NCBI GenBank assembly: GCA_963850765.1
Contig: CAWKMN010000006.1
Location: 62,001-126,000 of the forward strand
Source of the DNA: CAWKMN01 sp963850765
GTDB lineage: Bacteria; Chloroflexota; Anaerolineae; Aggregatilineales; Aggregatilineaceae
Length of the DNA stretch: 64,000 nucleotides
Reading direction: 5' to 3'
Shown here: positions 52,786 through 62,507 of the stretch, piece after piece
Position numbering within the stretch: the stretch's first letter is position 1
Layout of the letters: each line of letters starts with the position of its first letter
Made by a program: the position numbers and the translations under genes
Notes under the pieces: model-generated
Databases searched by the model: none
The model's input: the letters and a program-made list of their open reading frames with translations, nothing else
Told to the model about the DNA's origin: nothing

Positions 52786-53051
52786 GGTGATTTCCTGGGC
52801 GGTACCACAAGAATATGATGGGCCATGCCCCGGCCGATCGCCAGCCGCGAATCTTCTTTCACGGCCACGATCAACGGGCCGCTGAAGCAGTTCTGAACCA
52901 CGCGGATATTCAGGCCAACGTTTAGCCCCAGGTCAGCGAGGCGCTTGCGCAGCCGTTTACCTTCTATGATCTGCACCAGCTCGACGGTTTCGCCGGGTGT
53001 GACCAGGCTGAGCGGCATTGCGGGGGTGTTAAAACTCGGTTCGTTGAGCAT
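52782..53051 (-). CDS. feoA: FeoA-domain protein
   Basis: The protein has 89 residues from the ATG at 53051 (MLNEPSFNTPAMPLSLVTPG); an ATG at 53018 and a TTG at 53108 are alternatives, but the TTG lies in the presumed operator. The SH3-like FeoA fold is clear: GETVELVQIIEGKRLRKRLA, DLGLNVGLNIRVVQN and ISVAVKEDSRLAIGRGMAHH-like ending. FeoA probably regulates FeoB on its cytosolic side. It is the first gene of the operon. Confidence 0.88.
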   Translation of the reverse strand: MLNEPSFNTPAMPLSLVTPGETVELVQIIEGKRLRKRLADLGLNVGLNIRVVQNCFSGPLIVAVKEDSRLAIGRGMAHHILVVPPRKSP

Positions 53052-53096
53052 CACACGCCTATCGTCGGCTTCGGGCCAAGGGAACTTGTATTTGCG

Positions 53097-53110
53097 AATT
53101 GTTCTCAATT
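53097..53110. promoter_or_regulatory. Operator-like palindrome upstream of feoABC
   Basis: AATTG-TTCT-CAATT forms a 5-4-5 dyad about 45 bases before the feoA ATG. The minus strand reads GATAATTGAGAACAATT, similar in style to Fur/DtxR-family boxes, and GATAAT could serve as a -10 box. Confidence 0.5.
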
Positions 53111-53345
53111 ATCGTACCTGCTCGGGCAATTTGATAGTGCTAACTGGCCTGACCTGCACCTGCGAATTGTAACATCTTTAATGAGCAGCGATAGTAGGTA
53201 GTAAATGAAACACTAGCATCCTTCCGCCGTCAGATACACGGCGGTTGACACCGGCCTTGGGCAGGGTACAATACGTGCCGCGAGAACGAATTCCATATCC
53301 GTGATTTTCCCCGTGTGGGGATTTTCTTTGTGTGCGAGTGGTGTC

Positions 53346-54209
53346 ATGTCTCAGGCCAAACTGTCCCTGCCAGACAAGCACAGCAGCGAAAACATAGTCC
53401 TGATCGAGCCGATGCGCGGCTGGATCACGATTAACCTGCGGGAACTGTGGCAGTACCGCGAGCTGCTGGTCTTTTTCATCTGGCGCGATCTGAAAGTGCG
53501 CTACAAACAAACGGCGCTGGGGGTGGTCTGGGTGATCTTGCAGCCGGTCATGACGATGGTCGTGATGAGCGTCGTTTTTGGCAAAATCGCGAAAATCCCC
53601 ACCGACGGTATTCCCTATCCGATCTTCGCCTATTCGGCGCTGGTGCCCTGGCTGTATTTTGCCGGCGGGCTGGCACGCGCGTCAGGCAGCATCATCAACA
53701 GCGTGAATCTGATCCAGAAGGTGTATTTTCCGCGGCTGATCGTGCCGATTGCCAGCGTTGCCGGCGGCATCGTGGATTTTTTGCTGGCGTTTGCTGTGCT
53801 CATCGTCATGATGCTCTACTATGAGATATATCCGAACCTCAGCATGATCTGGACGCTGATCCCGCTGCTGCTCCTGGCGACGCTGTTATCGCTCGGCGTG
53901 GGGCTGTGGCTGGCCGTCTTTAACGTATACTACCGCGACGTGCGTTATATCGTCCCCTTTCTGACCCAGTTCTGGATGTATGTGACGCCGGTGGTTTACC
54001 CGGCCAAGCTGGTCGGGCCCTCGTGGAGGTTTCTCTACAACCTCAACCCGATGGTGGGCGTCGTGAACGGGTTCCGCTGGGTGCTGCTCGACCAGGGCGA
54101 TCCGCCGGGCGCATCGATCTGGATTTCGGTTGTCGTGACTTTACTGGTTCTCATCACCGGAGTGATGTACTTCCGGCGTGTCGAAAAAACATTCGCGGAT
54201 GTAATCTGA
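53346..54209 (+). CDS. ABC-2 type polysaccharide export permease (Wzm-like)
   Basis: The protein has 287 residues from the ATG at 53346 (MSQAKLSLPDKHSSENIVLI). Its motif DLKVRYKQTALGVVWVILQP at the first membrane segment and the six-helix pattern (ending YVTPVVYPAKLVGPSWRFLY) are those of O-antigen/teichoic acid export permeases. It overlaps the ATPase gene by one base (TGATG). Together they export a lipid-linked or finished polysaccharide. The downstream glycosyl- and sulfotransferase genes probably build that polymer. Confidence 0.9.
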   Translation: MSQAKLSLPDKHSSENIVLIEPMRGWITINLRELWQYRELLVFFIWRDLKVRYKQTALGVVWVILQPVMTMVVMSVVFGKIAKIPTDGIPYPIFAYSALVPWLYFAGGLARASGSIINSVNLIQKVYFPRLIVPIASVAGGIVDFLLAFAVLIVMMLYYEIYPNLSMIWTLIPLLLLATLLSLGVGLWLAVFNVYYRDVRYIVPFLTQFWMYVTPVVYPAKLVGPSWRFLYNLNPMVGVVNGFRWVLLDQGDPPGASIWISVVVTLLVLITGVMYFRRVEKTFADVI

Positions 54210-55489
54210 TGGGTTCTCCGGCTATCCAGGTCGTCAATTTGAGCAAGCAGTACCGGATCAGTGCGGTGCGCGATCGGCGGCAGTCCGTGAGCGCCGCGTT
54301 GAGGGATATGGTGCGGGTTCCGCTGCATATTGGGCGCGAACTGGCCCGCGGGCGCAACCCGTTTCTCGCGTCGGATGACGAGCTGATCTGGGCGCTGCGG
54401 GATATTTCGTTTGAAGTCGCGCAGGGTGAGGTGATCGGGATTGTGGGGCACAACGGAGCCGGCAAGAGCACCCTGCTCAAAGTCCTGACCCGCATCACCG
54501 ACCCTACCAGCGGCTACGCACGCATCCGGGGGCGCGTCGGATCGCTGCTCGAAGTCGGCACCGGCTTTCATCCCGAACTGACCGGGCGCGAAAACGCCTA
54601 TTTGAGCGGGGCGATCCTGGGCATGCGGCGGACCGAGATCGACCGCAGGTTTGATGAGATCGTGGCGTTTTCGGGCGTGGAGCGTTTTATCGATACGCCG
54701 GTCAAACGTTATTCAAGTGGGATGTATCTGCGCCTGGCCTTCGCCGTCGCTGCCCACCTGGAACCCGATGTGCTGCTGGTGGACGAAGTGCTGGCCGTGG
54801 GTGACGCTGAATTCCAGCGGAAATGCCTGGGTAAGCTGGGGGCCGCCTCTCAGGAAGGCCGGACCGTGTTGTTTGTCAGCCACAACATGAACGCGATCAA
54901 AGCGCTCTGCGCCACGGCGATCTGGCTTGAAAACGGGCGGATCAAGCTGACCGGGGACGTGGACGATGTCGTAGACACTTATCTCAGCTCGGTGCTGCAA
55001 AAGGCCGCTCAGCAAAGCGCGTTCCCAGCTGTAAATGACCAATACGGACTGGGATTTGAAAGCTGCGAGGTACGGTTCGAACCCAGCCGGGACGGTGATA
55101 CGGTCGATCTGAAAGTCGATCTGGTGGTGACGGCGACACAGGTATGGCCGCGGGTGGGCATCCATTTCAGCCTGACGACCGAGGGCGGCGTCAAAGCCGT
55201 CTCTATCGGCGCCAAATTATCAGGTTATCTGTTCGATATGCAGCCGGGTCTCAATCATTTCAGCCTGGAATGCGCCGCGATCAACGGGGTGCTCGCAGCA
55301 GGGAATTATGTGATCGGGCTGCGTCTTTCGTCGCCCGGCATTGAGCGGATCGTCGATGTAGGCGAAGCGGCCCTGATCGCCATCCCTGGTTACGACTTCT
55401 ACGGCAGCGGTCGTTATCCCGAGGCACGCCAGAACGGACCTGCTCTGCTGCCGCTGGTAATCCTCCAGAAAGAGCACGTTTCTTCATGA
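54209..55489 (+). CDS. Polysaccharide export ATPase (Wzt-like) with C-terminal carbohydrate-binding domain
   Basis: The protein has 426 residues from the ATG at 54209. The ATPase covers residues 5-265: Walker A GHNGAGKST, signature KRYSSGMYLRLAFAVAAHLE, Walker B VLLVDEVLAVGDAEFQRK. An N-terminal insert (RRQSVSAALRDMVRVPLHIG) is typical of this family. Residues 290-415 form a beta-sandwich like the C-terminal domain of Escherichia coli Wzt, which recognises the polysaccharide end (FESCEVRFEPSRDGDTVDLK, then IGLRLSSPGIERIVDVGEAA). This suggests that the exported chain has a specific terminal group before transport. Confidence 0.9.
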   Translation: MGSPAIQVVNLSKQYRISAVRDRRQSVSAALRDMVRVPLHIGRELARGRNPFLASDDELIWALRDISFEVAQGEVIGIVGHNGAGKSTLLKVLTRITDPTSGYARIRGRVGSLLEVGTGFHPELTGRENAYLSGAILGMRRTEIDRRFDEIVAFSGVERFIDTPVKRYSSGMYLRLAFAVAAHLEPDVLLVDEVLAVGDAEFQRKCLGKLGAASQEGRTVLFVSHNMNAIKALCATAIWLENGRIKLTGDVDDVVDTYLSSVLQKAAQQSAFPAVNDQYGLGFESCEVRFEPSRDGDTVDLKVDLVVTATQVWPRVGIHFSLTTEGGVKAVSIGAKLSGYLFDMQPGLNHFSLECAAINGVLAAGNYVIGLRLSSPGIERIVDVGEAALIAIPGYDFYGSGRYPEARQNGPALLPLVILQKEHVSS

Positions 55490-56316
55490 TGCGATGGGCA
55501 GCCCAACAGAAAAGACGCGCCGGGCGAAGCGTTATCGATTATTTCCGCCTCCGCCCCTCGTTTCTGATCATCGGGGCCCAGCGCGCCGGTACTACCTCCC
55601 TTTATAACTACCTGTGTGAGCACCCGTTGGTGGTCCCGGCCGCACAAAAGGAACTGCACTTCTTCGACCGCTCCTATTCCAGGAGTCTGCCCGATTATTT
55701 CCGGCAGTATCCGATCGTGTGGCGCTCCGCGCTCCCGATAGGGCCGCGCCGAATTACGGGCGAAGCGACGCCTTACTACCTGTTTCACCCCCTGGCGGCT
55801 GGGCGCGTGCAACAGGCGCTTCCGGGGGTTAAGCTCATTGGGCTGCTGCGTAACCCTATCGATCGCGCCTTCTCGCATTATCACCACGCCGTCAAACTAG
55901 GGGCGGAGCCGCTGTCGTTTGAAGCAGCGATCGAGCGCGAGCCGGAGCGGCTGGCCGGTGAGTTTGAGCGTCTGTGCTGCGAGCCCGACTATCACAGCCC
56001 GGCGTATGTGTATCACTCGTATCTGGCACGCGGCGTCTACGTCGATCAGCTTGAGCGGTGGATGAGCCTGTTTCCGCGCGAGCAGTTCCAGATTCTCAAG
56101 AGCGAAGATTTTTACGCCGATCCCAACGCCATGCTGCGATCGGTGTTCGCGTTTCTGGGGCTGCCACCCGCCGAGATCCGTACCGGTGAACAACATAACC
56201 GGCAGGACTACGCGCCCATGCACCCGGATACCCGCGCCCGTCTGCAAGACTATTTTGCGCCGCACAACACGCGCCTGTATCGCTTCCTGAACCGTGATTT
56301 TGGGTGGGAGAACTGA
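55486..56316 (+). CDS. Sulfotransferase family protein
   Basis: The protein has 276 residues; ATG 55486 overlaps the ATPase stop by four bases. The 5'-phosphosulfate loop is FLIIGAQRAGTTSLYNYLCE and the 3'-phosphate region is KLIGLLRNPIDRAFSHYHHA, in which Arg and Ser contact PAPS. This is the family-1 pattern of heparan-type sulfotransferases. It probably adds sulfate to sugars of the exported polymer. It is co-transcribed with the exporter genes. Confidence 0.88.
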   Translation: MMRWAAQQKRRAGRSVIDYFRLRPSFLIIGAQRAGTTSLYNYLCEHPLVVPAAQKELHFFDRSYSRSLPDYFRQYPIVWRSALPIGPRRITGEATPYYLFHPLAAGRVQQALPGVKLIGLLRNPIDRAFSHYHHAVKLGAEPLSFEAAIEREPERLAGEFERLCCEPDYHSPAYVYHSYLARGVYVDQLERWMSLFPREQFQILKSEDFYADPNAMLRSVFAFLGLPPAEIRTGEQHNRQDYAPMHPDTRARLQDYFAPHNTRLYRFLNRDFGWEN

Positions 56317-56331
56317 GGAGTCCGGAACCGT

Positions 56332-57271
56332 ATGGCGTCCAAAGTGCTCATCATCGCGGGGATGCACCGCTCCGGCACATCACTGCTGGCGAATTGGCTG
56401 TCACGCTGCGGATTGGATGTCGGCGACGATCTGCTCCGGCAGGATCCTTCCAACCCGGCTGGACATTATGAAGATATTTTGTTTCTCCAGTTGCACAAAG
56501 ACATTCTGGCCGATAATGGTCTGGATTACCTGGTTGGGGATGATCGCCCGCTTGTTGTTAACGACGAGTATCGCGCCCGCGCCCAGGCGATCGTGGAGTC
56601 CAGGCAGGCGAATTCACAGTGGGGATGGAAAGAGCCGCGCACGGTTCTATTTCTCGATTTCTGGCAAACACGGCTGCCCGATGTCAAGGTGCTGGTCGTC
56701 TACCGCCACTATACGCACGTGGTTGATTTACTGCTGCGCCGTGAATACAACAGAGCCCTGCGAAATCCACAGGACTTTAACGTGTGGTACCGCCAGCTGC
56801 GGCGAACCCGGCGGGCGGCGCTGCTGCGGCGCATCCCCGGTTTGATGGCGCTTGTGGGTGCGGTCGAGCCGGCCGTTCGTAAGGCTGCGGTGCGTTGGCG
56901 CTATTCCTTCTGGAACCTGCCACTCGTCCGCCGTTATCTCAAGGTCTGGCTGCGTTATAACCACGATTTGCTGGCCTTTATGGCGGCACATCCCGACCAA
57001 ACCCTGGTGATCCACGTCGATGATCTGTTCGCACGCTCCGATCAGCTCGTCGGCTACCTGAATGACACGTTGGGGCTTCGATCTTCGCGCCGTGCCGGTG
57101 GCAGACGCCTTTGAATCGGGATCGCTGCGAACCTCGCCCATGCGTTTTCAGGCGTGGTTGTGCCAAAAGCTGGTTCCCGCCTGCGCCAAAGTCTACGATG
57201 AACTGGAAGCCCGGCGCACGCTAACCCAGCGGTTACTGGCCGTTCGTCCACATGTGGCTGGTGAAAAATGA
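56332..57271 (+). pseudogene. Second sulfotransferase-like gene, one-base frameshift near its 3' end
   Basis: The frame from ATG 56332 starts MASKVLIIAGMHRSGTSLLA, with GMHRSGTS as the phosphosulfate loop, and runs to residue 260, where LNDTLGLRSSRR shows loss of sense. The next frame continues FDLRAVPVADAFESGS to AGEK and overlaps the next gene as ATGA. Deleting one G in the GGGG run near 57071-57074 joins the two into about 312 residues. The overlap with the following gene suggests that the joined version is the true protein. A homopolymer sequencing error is the simplest explanation. Confidence 0.78.
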
Positions 57272-58233
57272 CGGCTCAATTTCCCAAAGTGGTTGTCTCG
57301 GTCCTCAATTGGAACGGCCCCACCAAGACGATTAGATGCCTGGAATCCCTCAAACAGCTTACCTATCCCAACGTTCACCTGCTGGTGGTTGATAATGCGT
57401 CAGTGGATGATTCAGTTCAGCAGATACAGACCGCCTTTCCAGGTGTTGACCTCCTCTGTGCCGCCAACAACCTGGGTTTTGCCAGTGGCCACCGGCTGGC
57501 ACTGGATCATAGTATGCCGCGCGGGGCCGATCTGTTTTGGATGTTCAACAACGATACCCGCGTGCGGCCCGATACGCTCTCCGCGCTGGTGGACGCTTAT
57601 CATCGGTGGGGCAGCGCGCTGTATGGCAGCATGTGGCTGGACGATTTTGGGGACGCGCCGCGCATGCACTACGGCGGTGGATGGGAACTGGATGCACAGG
57701 GCAAACCGGCATATTCAGCTTATAATGCGTTTGAAGGGATGCCCTATGCCAGCTATCGAGCGGATCACCCCGAGCGCGCCGTCGCGGATATCTCAGGCGG
57801 CAGTCTGATGGTGCCTCTGGCAGTGATCCGGCAGCATGGTTTTTTCGACGAATTTTTCTTTTTTTACGGCGAAGATACGGATTACTGCCTCCGGCTGGCC
57901 AAACGCGGGGTGCCCTCGGTGATCGTACCGGCATCTGCGATTACGCATGAACATCACGGATCGTTTGAGGGTAAATCCAGGCTGGCCTGGGTGCGGGCTT
58001 ACTATCAAATGCGAAACTACCGGGTGGTCATTCGCCGCCACCAGGGATGGCGCACATTCGGACAACTGATGTGGAAGGACGTTCAATTCTGCGTTCGAGC
58101 GTGGGCCGGCTCAATTTGGCGCACGCATCGCCTAGGAATACCGGAGAAATACTGCGACCGTTTCCTGGCAGTGCGCGACGTGCTGCTCAACCGGATGGGC
58201 AAAACCATTGCACCTGAAGATTACCTGGACTGA
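57268..58233 (+). CDS. Family 2 glycosyltransferase (rhamnosyltransferase-like)
   Basis: The protein has 321 residues from the ATG at 57268. The GT2 fold starts VVVSVLNWNGPTKTIRCLES with VVDNASVDDS; a DxD-like acidic region is in FWMFNNDTRV; the acceptor side includes DEFFFFYGEDTDYCLRLAKR, in which the ED catalytic pair is common to rhamnosyltransferases. It has no membrane helix of its own. It overlaps the preceding sulfotransferase, so both belong to the surface polysaccharide operon. Confidence 0.9.
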   Translation: MTAQFPKVVVSVLNWNGPTKTIRCLESLKQLTYPNVHLLVVDNASVDDSVQQIQTAFPGVDLLCAANNLGFASGHRLALDHSMPRGADLFWMFNNDTRVRPDTLSALVDAYHRWGSALYGSMWLDDFGDAPRMHYGGGWELDAQGKPAYSAYNAFEGMPYASYRADHPERAVADISGGSLMVPLAVIRQHGFFDEFFFFYGEDTDYCLRLAKRGVPSVIVPASAITHEHHGSFEGKSRLAWVRAYYQMRNYRVVIRRHQGWRTFGQLMWKDVQFCVRAWAGSIWRTHRLGIPEKYCDRFLAVRDVLLNRMGKTIAPEDYLD

Positions 58234-58331
58234 CATGGAGTCAAGTGGACGATGGCATGATCGTTAACATGGAGCTTCTTCAGCCGTTGCGCCCCAAGGC
58301 GCAATACCGGTCAGGAATTGAGCAGCCCCGA

Positions 58332-60592
58332 ATGAGTCTCCGCCTGTTCCGCATCCCGGCGTATTACGCGCGGTATCTCGACGGGTTTTATACCCAACGC
58401 CCGGATCTGATTCAGGCATCTTAGCCGCTCAGCACGCCGTGCTGATGGCCGACGCGTTTAGCCAGTCGTATGCGTATACGCAGGCGCTCATCGAGCAGGG
58501 ATACGAAGTCGAAGAAGTCGTCGCGTATGCCGAGCCGCTGCAAAAATGCTGGGCCGCGGAAAACGGCATCTCTTACCGCGACGAAAGCTGGGTGGCGGAT
58601 ATTCTCTTCGCCCAGATCGAGAGGTTCCGCCCCGACATGCTGTGGATCGAACCGTGGGAGAAGCTGTTTGGAGCCGAGTTCGTCCAGCGCTGCCGCGTCA
58701 TCAGCCCGGCGCTCCGGCTGGTGATCGGCCAGTGTGGGGAAGCGCATCCCAGCATCGAGTTCTATCGCGCGCACGATCTGGTGGTTAGCTGCGCCCCGGA
58801 AGTGGTGGATCTCTATCGACAGCAGGGCGCGCGCGCCGAGATGCTGCCTCACGGTTTTGAGCCGCGCCTGCTGCCGCTGATCGCGCAGCCCAACCCGACC
58901 GGCGCGATCGCGCCAGCCGAACTTGGGTTCGTCGGCCAATTTGTCTTTGGGGACCAGTTTCACACGACGCGGGCACAGATCATGCTGGCCCTGGCGCAGC
59001 AGATCGAGCCGGCGATCTATGGCGAGATCCAACTGCCCGGTTTCCTGACGAAAAGGCGCAAGGGACTCCGGGACGATCTCCGCAACCGCTATTACGATCT
59101 GGTGACACAGCTTGCCCGGTGGAAGCTTGAACCGCTGGCGCGCCGCCTGCCCCGCTATCAGGCCGCGATGCAGGTGGCTCAGAAGCGCGCCGATGCGCGG
59201 ATTTTCGAAGCGCTGCGCCCGTGGCTGCATCTGCCGGTGTATGGCATGGAAATGTTCCGGGTGGTGGCCAGCTTCAAGATCCACCTGAACACCCATGGCC
59301 CGGCCGTTTATGCCTCCAACCGGCGGCTATACGAAACAACCGGCGTCGGGACGTGCCTGCTCACCGACTGGAAGCCGAATATCGCGGATTTGTTCGCGCC
59401 GGATCAGGAGATCGTGACGTATAACAGCCCGGCCGAAGCCATCGAAAAAGTCCGCTATTTGCTCGATCATGACGGCGAACGGCGGGCGATTGCCGCGGCC
59501 GGACAGCAGCGCACTTTGCGCGATCATACGGTCGCGCAGCGTGCCACCTTGCTCGATAGCATCATCACCCATGTGCTGCAAAAACAGGCGGCTGATCGAT
59601 ATGACAGACGCGATCCTATCTCAATCATTACTTCGTTGTATCGCGCCGAAGCGTATCTGCCCGCCTACAGCCAGTGGGTGATCGAGGTGGCGGCGCAGGT
59701 CAAGGCGGCGGGATTGGCGCTCGAAATCGTGCTGGTGGCGAATGATCCATCAGTAGGTGAACAGACGCTGATGGACCAACTTGCGGCGGCGCTGGAATCC
59801 GCCGGGACCGCCAGAGTCATCCGGCTCGATGTGCCGCGCGAAAACCTGTATGCCTCGTGGAACCGGGGGATCGCGGCCTCGTCGGGGTTGTGCCTCGCGC
59901 CCTGGAACGTGGACGACGCTCGTTATGCCGGGGCGCTGATCGAAGGATACCGCCTGATCACGGGCGGCTGTGCCATCGTCGATTTCCCGTTCGTCCTTGA
60001 TCGCACGTTCGCTGGCTATTTGCGGCTCGACATCGCCGGCGGCTCTTTCCGCCCCAGTACAACCCGGTGCAATTTCGGCCGCCGACGCGTACCAGCCCGT
60101 TTTTTATGTTCGCGCGTTCGTTGTATGAACAGGTGGGGCCGTTTGATGAGCACTTCCGCATCGGCGGCGATTTCGACTGGTGCGCGCGCCCGGCGGCGCG
60201 ATCCGCGCAGTTTTGCGCGGGCAGCGAGATGGCGGGGACGTTTTACCTGCACGGCGCAAATCTCAGCGGCTCCAACAATCCAACGGAAGCGGTGGAAGAT
60301 GATATTGTGCTGCTGCGCCAGGGCATGTGGGATGAACTCGTCCCGGCGGACCCGGCGCTGCTCGCGGCTAACTGGTCAGCGTGGGGCGATCTGGGCGAGC
60401 GGCCCGTACCCCTCGAGATACCAGGAGCGCTTTTGGGGCGAGGGCGCCACGAACGCTGGCAGGCGTGGCTGCGCGAGAAGCGCCGCAAGGCGATCGGCCG
60501 GCAGATTGCGTTACATTCCCCGCCAGATCATCAACCGGACCGGGCTCGGCCCCTGGCTGGCGCGGCTCGGAGTGGTCAAACCCCAGGCATAG
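58332..60592 (+). pseudogene. CgeB-like glycosyltransferase fused to a GT2 domain, three frameshifts
   Basis: The first frame starts MSLRLFRIPAYYARYLDGFY and stops at 58423; the main frame resumes AAQHAVLMADAFSQSYAYTQ. The N-terminal 370 residues resemble CgeB/DUF3880-type transferases with the ending GVGTCLLTDWKPNIADLFAP, then TYNSPAEAIEKVRYLLDHDG. A GT2 domain follows (PISIITSLYRAEAYLPAYSQ). Near 60060 sense passes to another frame (FFMFARSLYEQVGPFDEHFR, then GGDFDWCARP) and near 60510 back again to RYIPRQIINRTGLGPWLARL. A whole product of about 750 residues is expected. Three shifts in one gene suggest decay or poor assembly locally. Confidence 0.7.
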
Positions 60593-60602
60593 GGACAACA
60601 AA

Positions 60603-61566
60603 ATGGATACGCCCCTGGTGAGCATCGTCATCCCCTGCTACAACAGCCGGCAATACATTGGCGAGACGGTAGACAGTGCTCTGGCGCAGACCTATTCTCC
60701 CTGCGAAGTGATCGTGGTGGATGACGGCTCGACGGATGGCAGCGGTGATTGGCTCCGCGCGCAGTACGGCGAGCGAATCCGCCTGATCGAGCAGGCCAAC
60801 CGGGGCGCAGCGGGCGCGCGCAACACCGGCATCCGCGAGGCACGCGGCGAATTTGTCCAGTTCTGCGACTCAGATGATCGCTTGCTGCCGCACAAGGTCC
60901 AGGCCGGTTGGGAGATATTCCGGCAGAACCCGGACGATCGTCCTGGTCTACACGGATTACCGCATCGTCTTGCCCGATGGCACCACCGAAGGCCCCTTCC
61001 CCGGTCTGGATCTGCCTTCCGGGGATGTCTTCTGCGCGCTGCTCTACGGTTATGGGAATTTCGTGGGCACGAGTACGGTGATGGCGCGGCGTCAGGCGGT
61101 GCTGGACGTAGGCGGCTTCGATGAAGATAAGAGCCTGCGCGTCACCCAGGACTGGGATCTCTGGCTGCGTCTGGCCGCGCGTGGACCCTTTGCCGCCATC
61201 CACGACGTGCAGATGCTCTACCGCAAGCGTCCCGGCAGCCTGGCATCGGATGCGATCGCGCTGGCCGAGGGGCGGCTGAGCGTGATCCAGCGCGCGCGCC
61301 ATCTGCCGCGCCGCCGTGACTGCCTGGACGACCACGCCTACGATCAGTTTGAAGCCAGCCGCCATCATAAGCTGGCGATGACCTACTGGCAGGCCGGCCG
61401 CCGCACCGAGGCCCGCCGTGCCCTGCAAGCGGCGATCCGGCTGGCTCCCGATGAGAGCGCCGCCCGGCGGCTGTACGTGTGGATGAGCTATGCGCTCCCG
61501 GCGCACACCGCCTCGCGGCTGCTGAATATGGGCTCGCGGGTGAAGAGACTGATCCGCTCGGTCTGA
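60603..61566 (+). pseudogene. Family 2 glycosyltransferase, one-base frameshift
   Basis: The gene starts MDTPLVSIVIPCYNSRQYIG with VVDDGSTDGSGDWLRAQYGE and RGEFVQFCDSDDRL, a standard GT2 start. Sense passes near 60940 to another frame (VLVYTDYRIVLPDGTTEGPF), which continues with VGGFDEDKSLRVTQDWDLWL and ends VKRLIRSV. The total is about 320 residues with one missing base. The C-terminal helical part (YWQAGRRTEARRALQAAIRL) resembles a TPR-like tail. It is the last gene of the polysaccharide cluster. Confidence 0.78.
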
Positions 61567-61579
61567 CCTCAATCCACGC

Positions 61580-61607
61580 TTGAAAACCTATCCGGGCGTG
61601 GTAAACT
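61580..61607 (+). promoter_or_regulatory. Promoter of tRNA-Arg
   Basis: TTGAAA (61580-61585), 16 bases, TAAACT (61602-61607), with start about six bases before the tRNA. Confidence 0.6.
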
Positions 61608-61619
61608 ACACCTTATCCT

Positions 61620-61692
61620 GCCCCCATAGCTCAGAGGATAGAGCGCAGGTTTCCTAAACCTGGCGTCGACGGTTCAAATCCGTCTGGGGGCC
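61620..61692 (+). tRNA. tRNA-Arg (anticodon CCT)
   Basis: A 73-base cloverleaf: acceptor GCCCCCA/TGGGGGC, D stem GCTC/GAGC, anticodon stem CAGGT/ACCTG with loop TTCCTAA, T stem GACGG/CCGTC with loop TTCAAAT. The CCA end is not encoded. Confidence 0.92.
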
Positions 61693-61700
61693 TGATCGTC

Positions 61701-61733
61701 ACCAGCCAACTCACGCGAGCCGGCTGGTTTTTT
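61701..61733 (+). terminator. Rho-independent terminator of tRNA-Arg
   Basis: ACCAGCC and GGCTGGT arms around a 14-base loop, followed by a run of six T (61728-61733). Confidence 0.8.
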
Positions 61734-61793
61734 GCAGGGTTGTGAGTCGTGAGTGCTGAGTTTTGAGATTCTTCTCTCGAATTTCCATCGTGC

Positions 61794-61821
61794 GCTAACG
61801 GCTAACGGCTAACTGCTAACT
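61794..61821. repeat. Tandem 7-base repeat
   Basis: GCTAACG, GCTAACG, GCTAACT, GCTAACT: four units, ending two bases before the stop codon of the DUF47 gene. Confidence 0.8.
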
Positions 61822-61823
61822 GC

Positions 61824-62489
61824 TTAGAAAAACTTTACCACCACATCATCGACCACGTTGGCCGCGTCGTCGATACGCCCGGCGGCGTGGAACAGGTGCC
61901 GGTAGATTTCGCGCAGCTTGAGCATCACCACGATGTTATCGAGATCCTTGGGCTTGCGGAACAGGTCCGCGATGGCCTCCGCGTACAGCGTCTCCATACG
62001 GTTTTTGATCGCTTTGGCGCGGACGGCGTGCGTACTCGCCACGCCGGGATGCTCTTGCAGCCGGTCCATCGCCAGCTTGATCTCCTGTGCGCCCTGCGTC
62101 AGCAGGTCGGTCATATTCTGCAAAAAGCTGTTGGGCTCAACTTCAAGAATATCCATCTCGTTGATCGTGAACCACGTATCGTCCAGCAGATCATCGATGG
62201 CGCGCGACAGAGCGTGAATATCCTCGCGGTCGATCGGCGTGACAAACGTCCGGTTGAGTTCATCGATCAGGATCCGGCGGACTTCATCGGCTTCTTTTTC
62301 AAGCTCGCGCACCCGGCGCGCGTTGCGTTTGTTCGGCTTGCGCATATATTCCGACAGCGCCTCGGAGCCTTCCATCGTCAGCGCACACTGCTGCATCAGC
62401 CGTTGGATAAACAGGTCGGGCCGGCGTCTGAACAGTTCGCGGAAACGCTGCGGAATGGCCCTGAAAAAGATAATCAGTCGGTTAATCAT
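61824..62489 (-). CDS. DUF47 family PhoU-like phosphate transport regulator
   Basis: The protein has 221 residues from the ATG at 62489 (MINRLIIFFRAIPQRFRELF). It is all-helical like PhoU: NARRVRELEKEADEVRRILI, LNRTFVTPIDREDIHALSRA, IDDLLDDTWFTINEMDILEV, EIYRHLFHAAGRIDDAANVV. Members bind metal ions and regulate the PiT transporter with which they are usually paired. Here the PiT gene is divergent, 54 bases away, with repeat sites between, so they are probably controlled together. Confidence 0.88.
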   Translation of the reverse strand: MINRLIIFFRAIPQRFRELFRRRPDLFIQRLMQQCALTMEGSEALSEYMRKPNKRNARRVRELEKEADEVRRILIDELNRTFVTPIDREDIHALSRAIDDLLDDTWFTINEMDILEVEPNSFLQNMTDLLTQGAQEIKLAMDRLQEHPGVASTHAVRAKAIKNRMETLYAEAIADLFRKPKDLDNIVVMLKLREIYRHLFHAAGRIDDAANVVDDVVVKFF

Positions 62490-62507
62490 TCACCCTATCT
62501 TTCGCTG

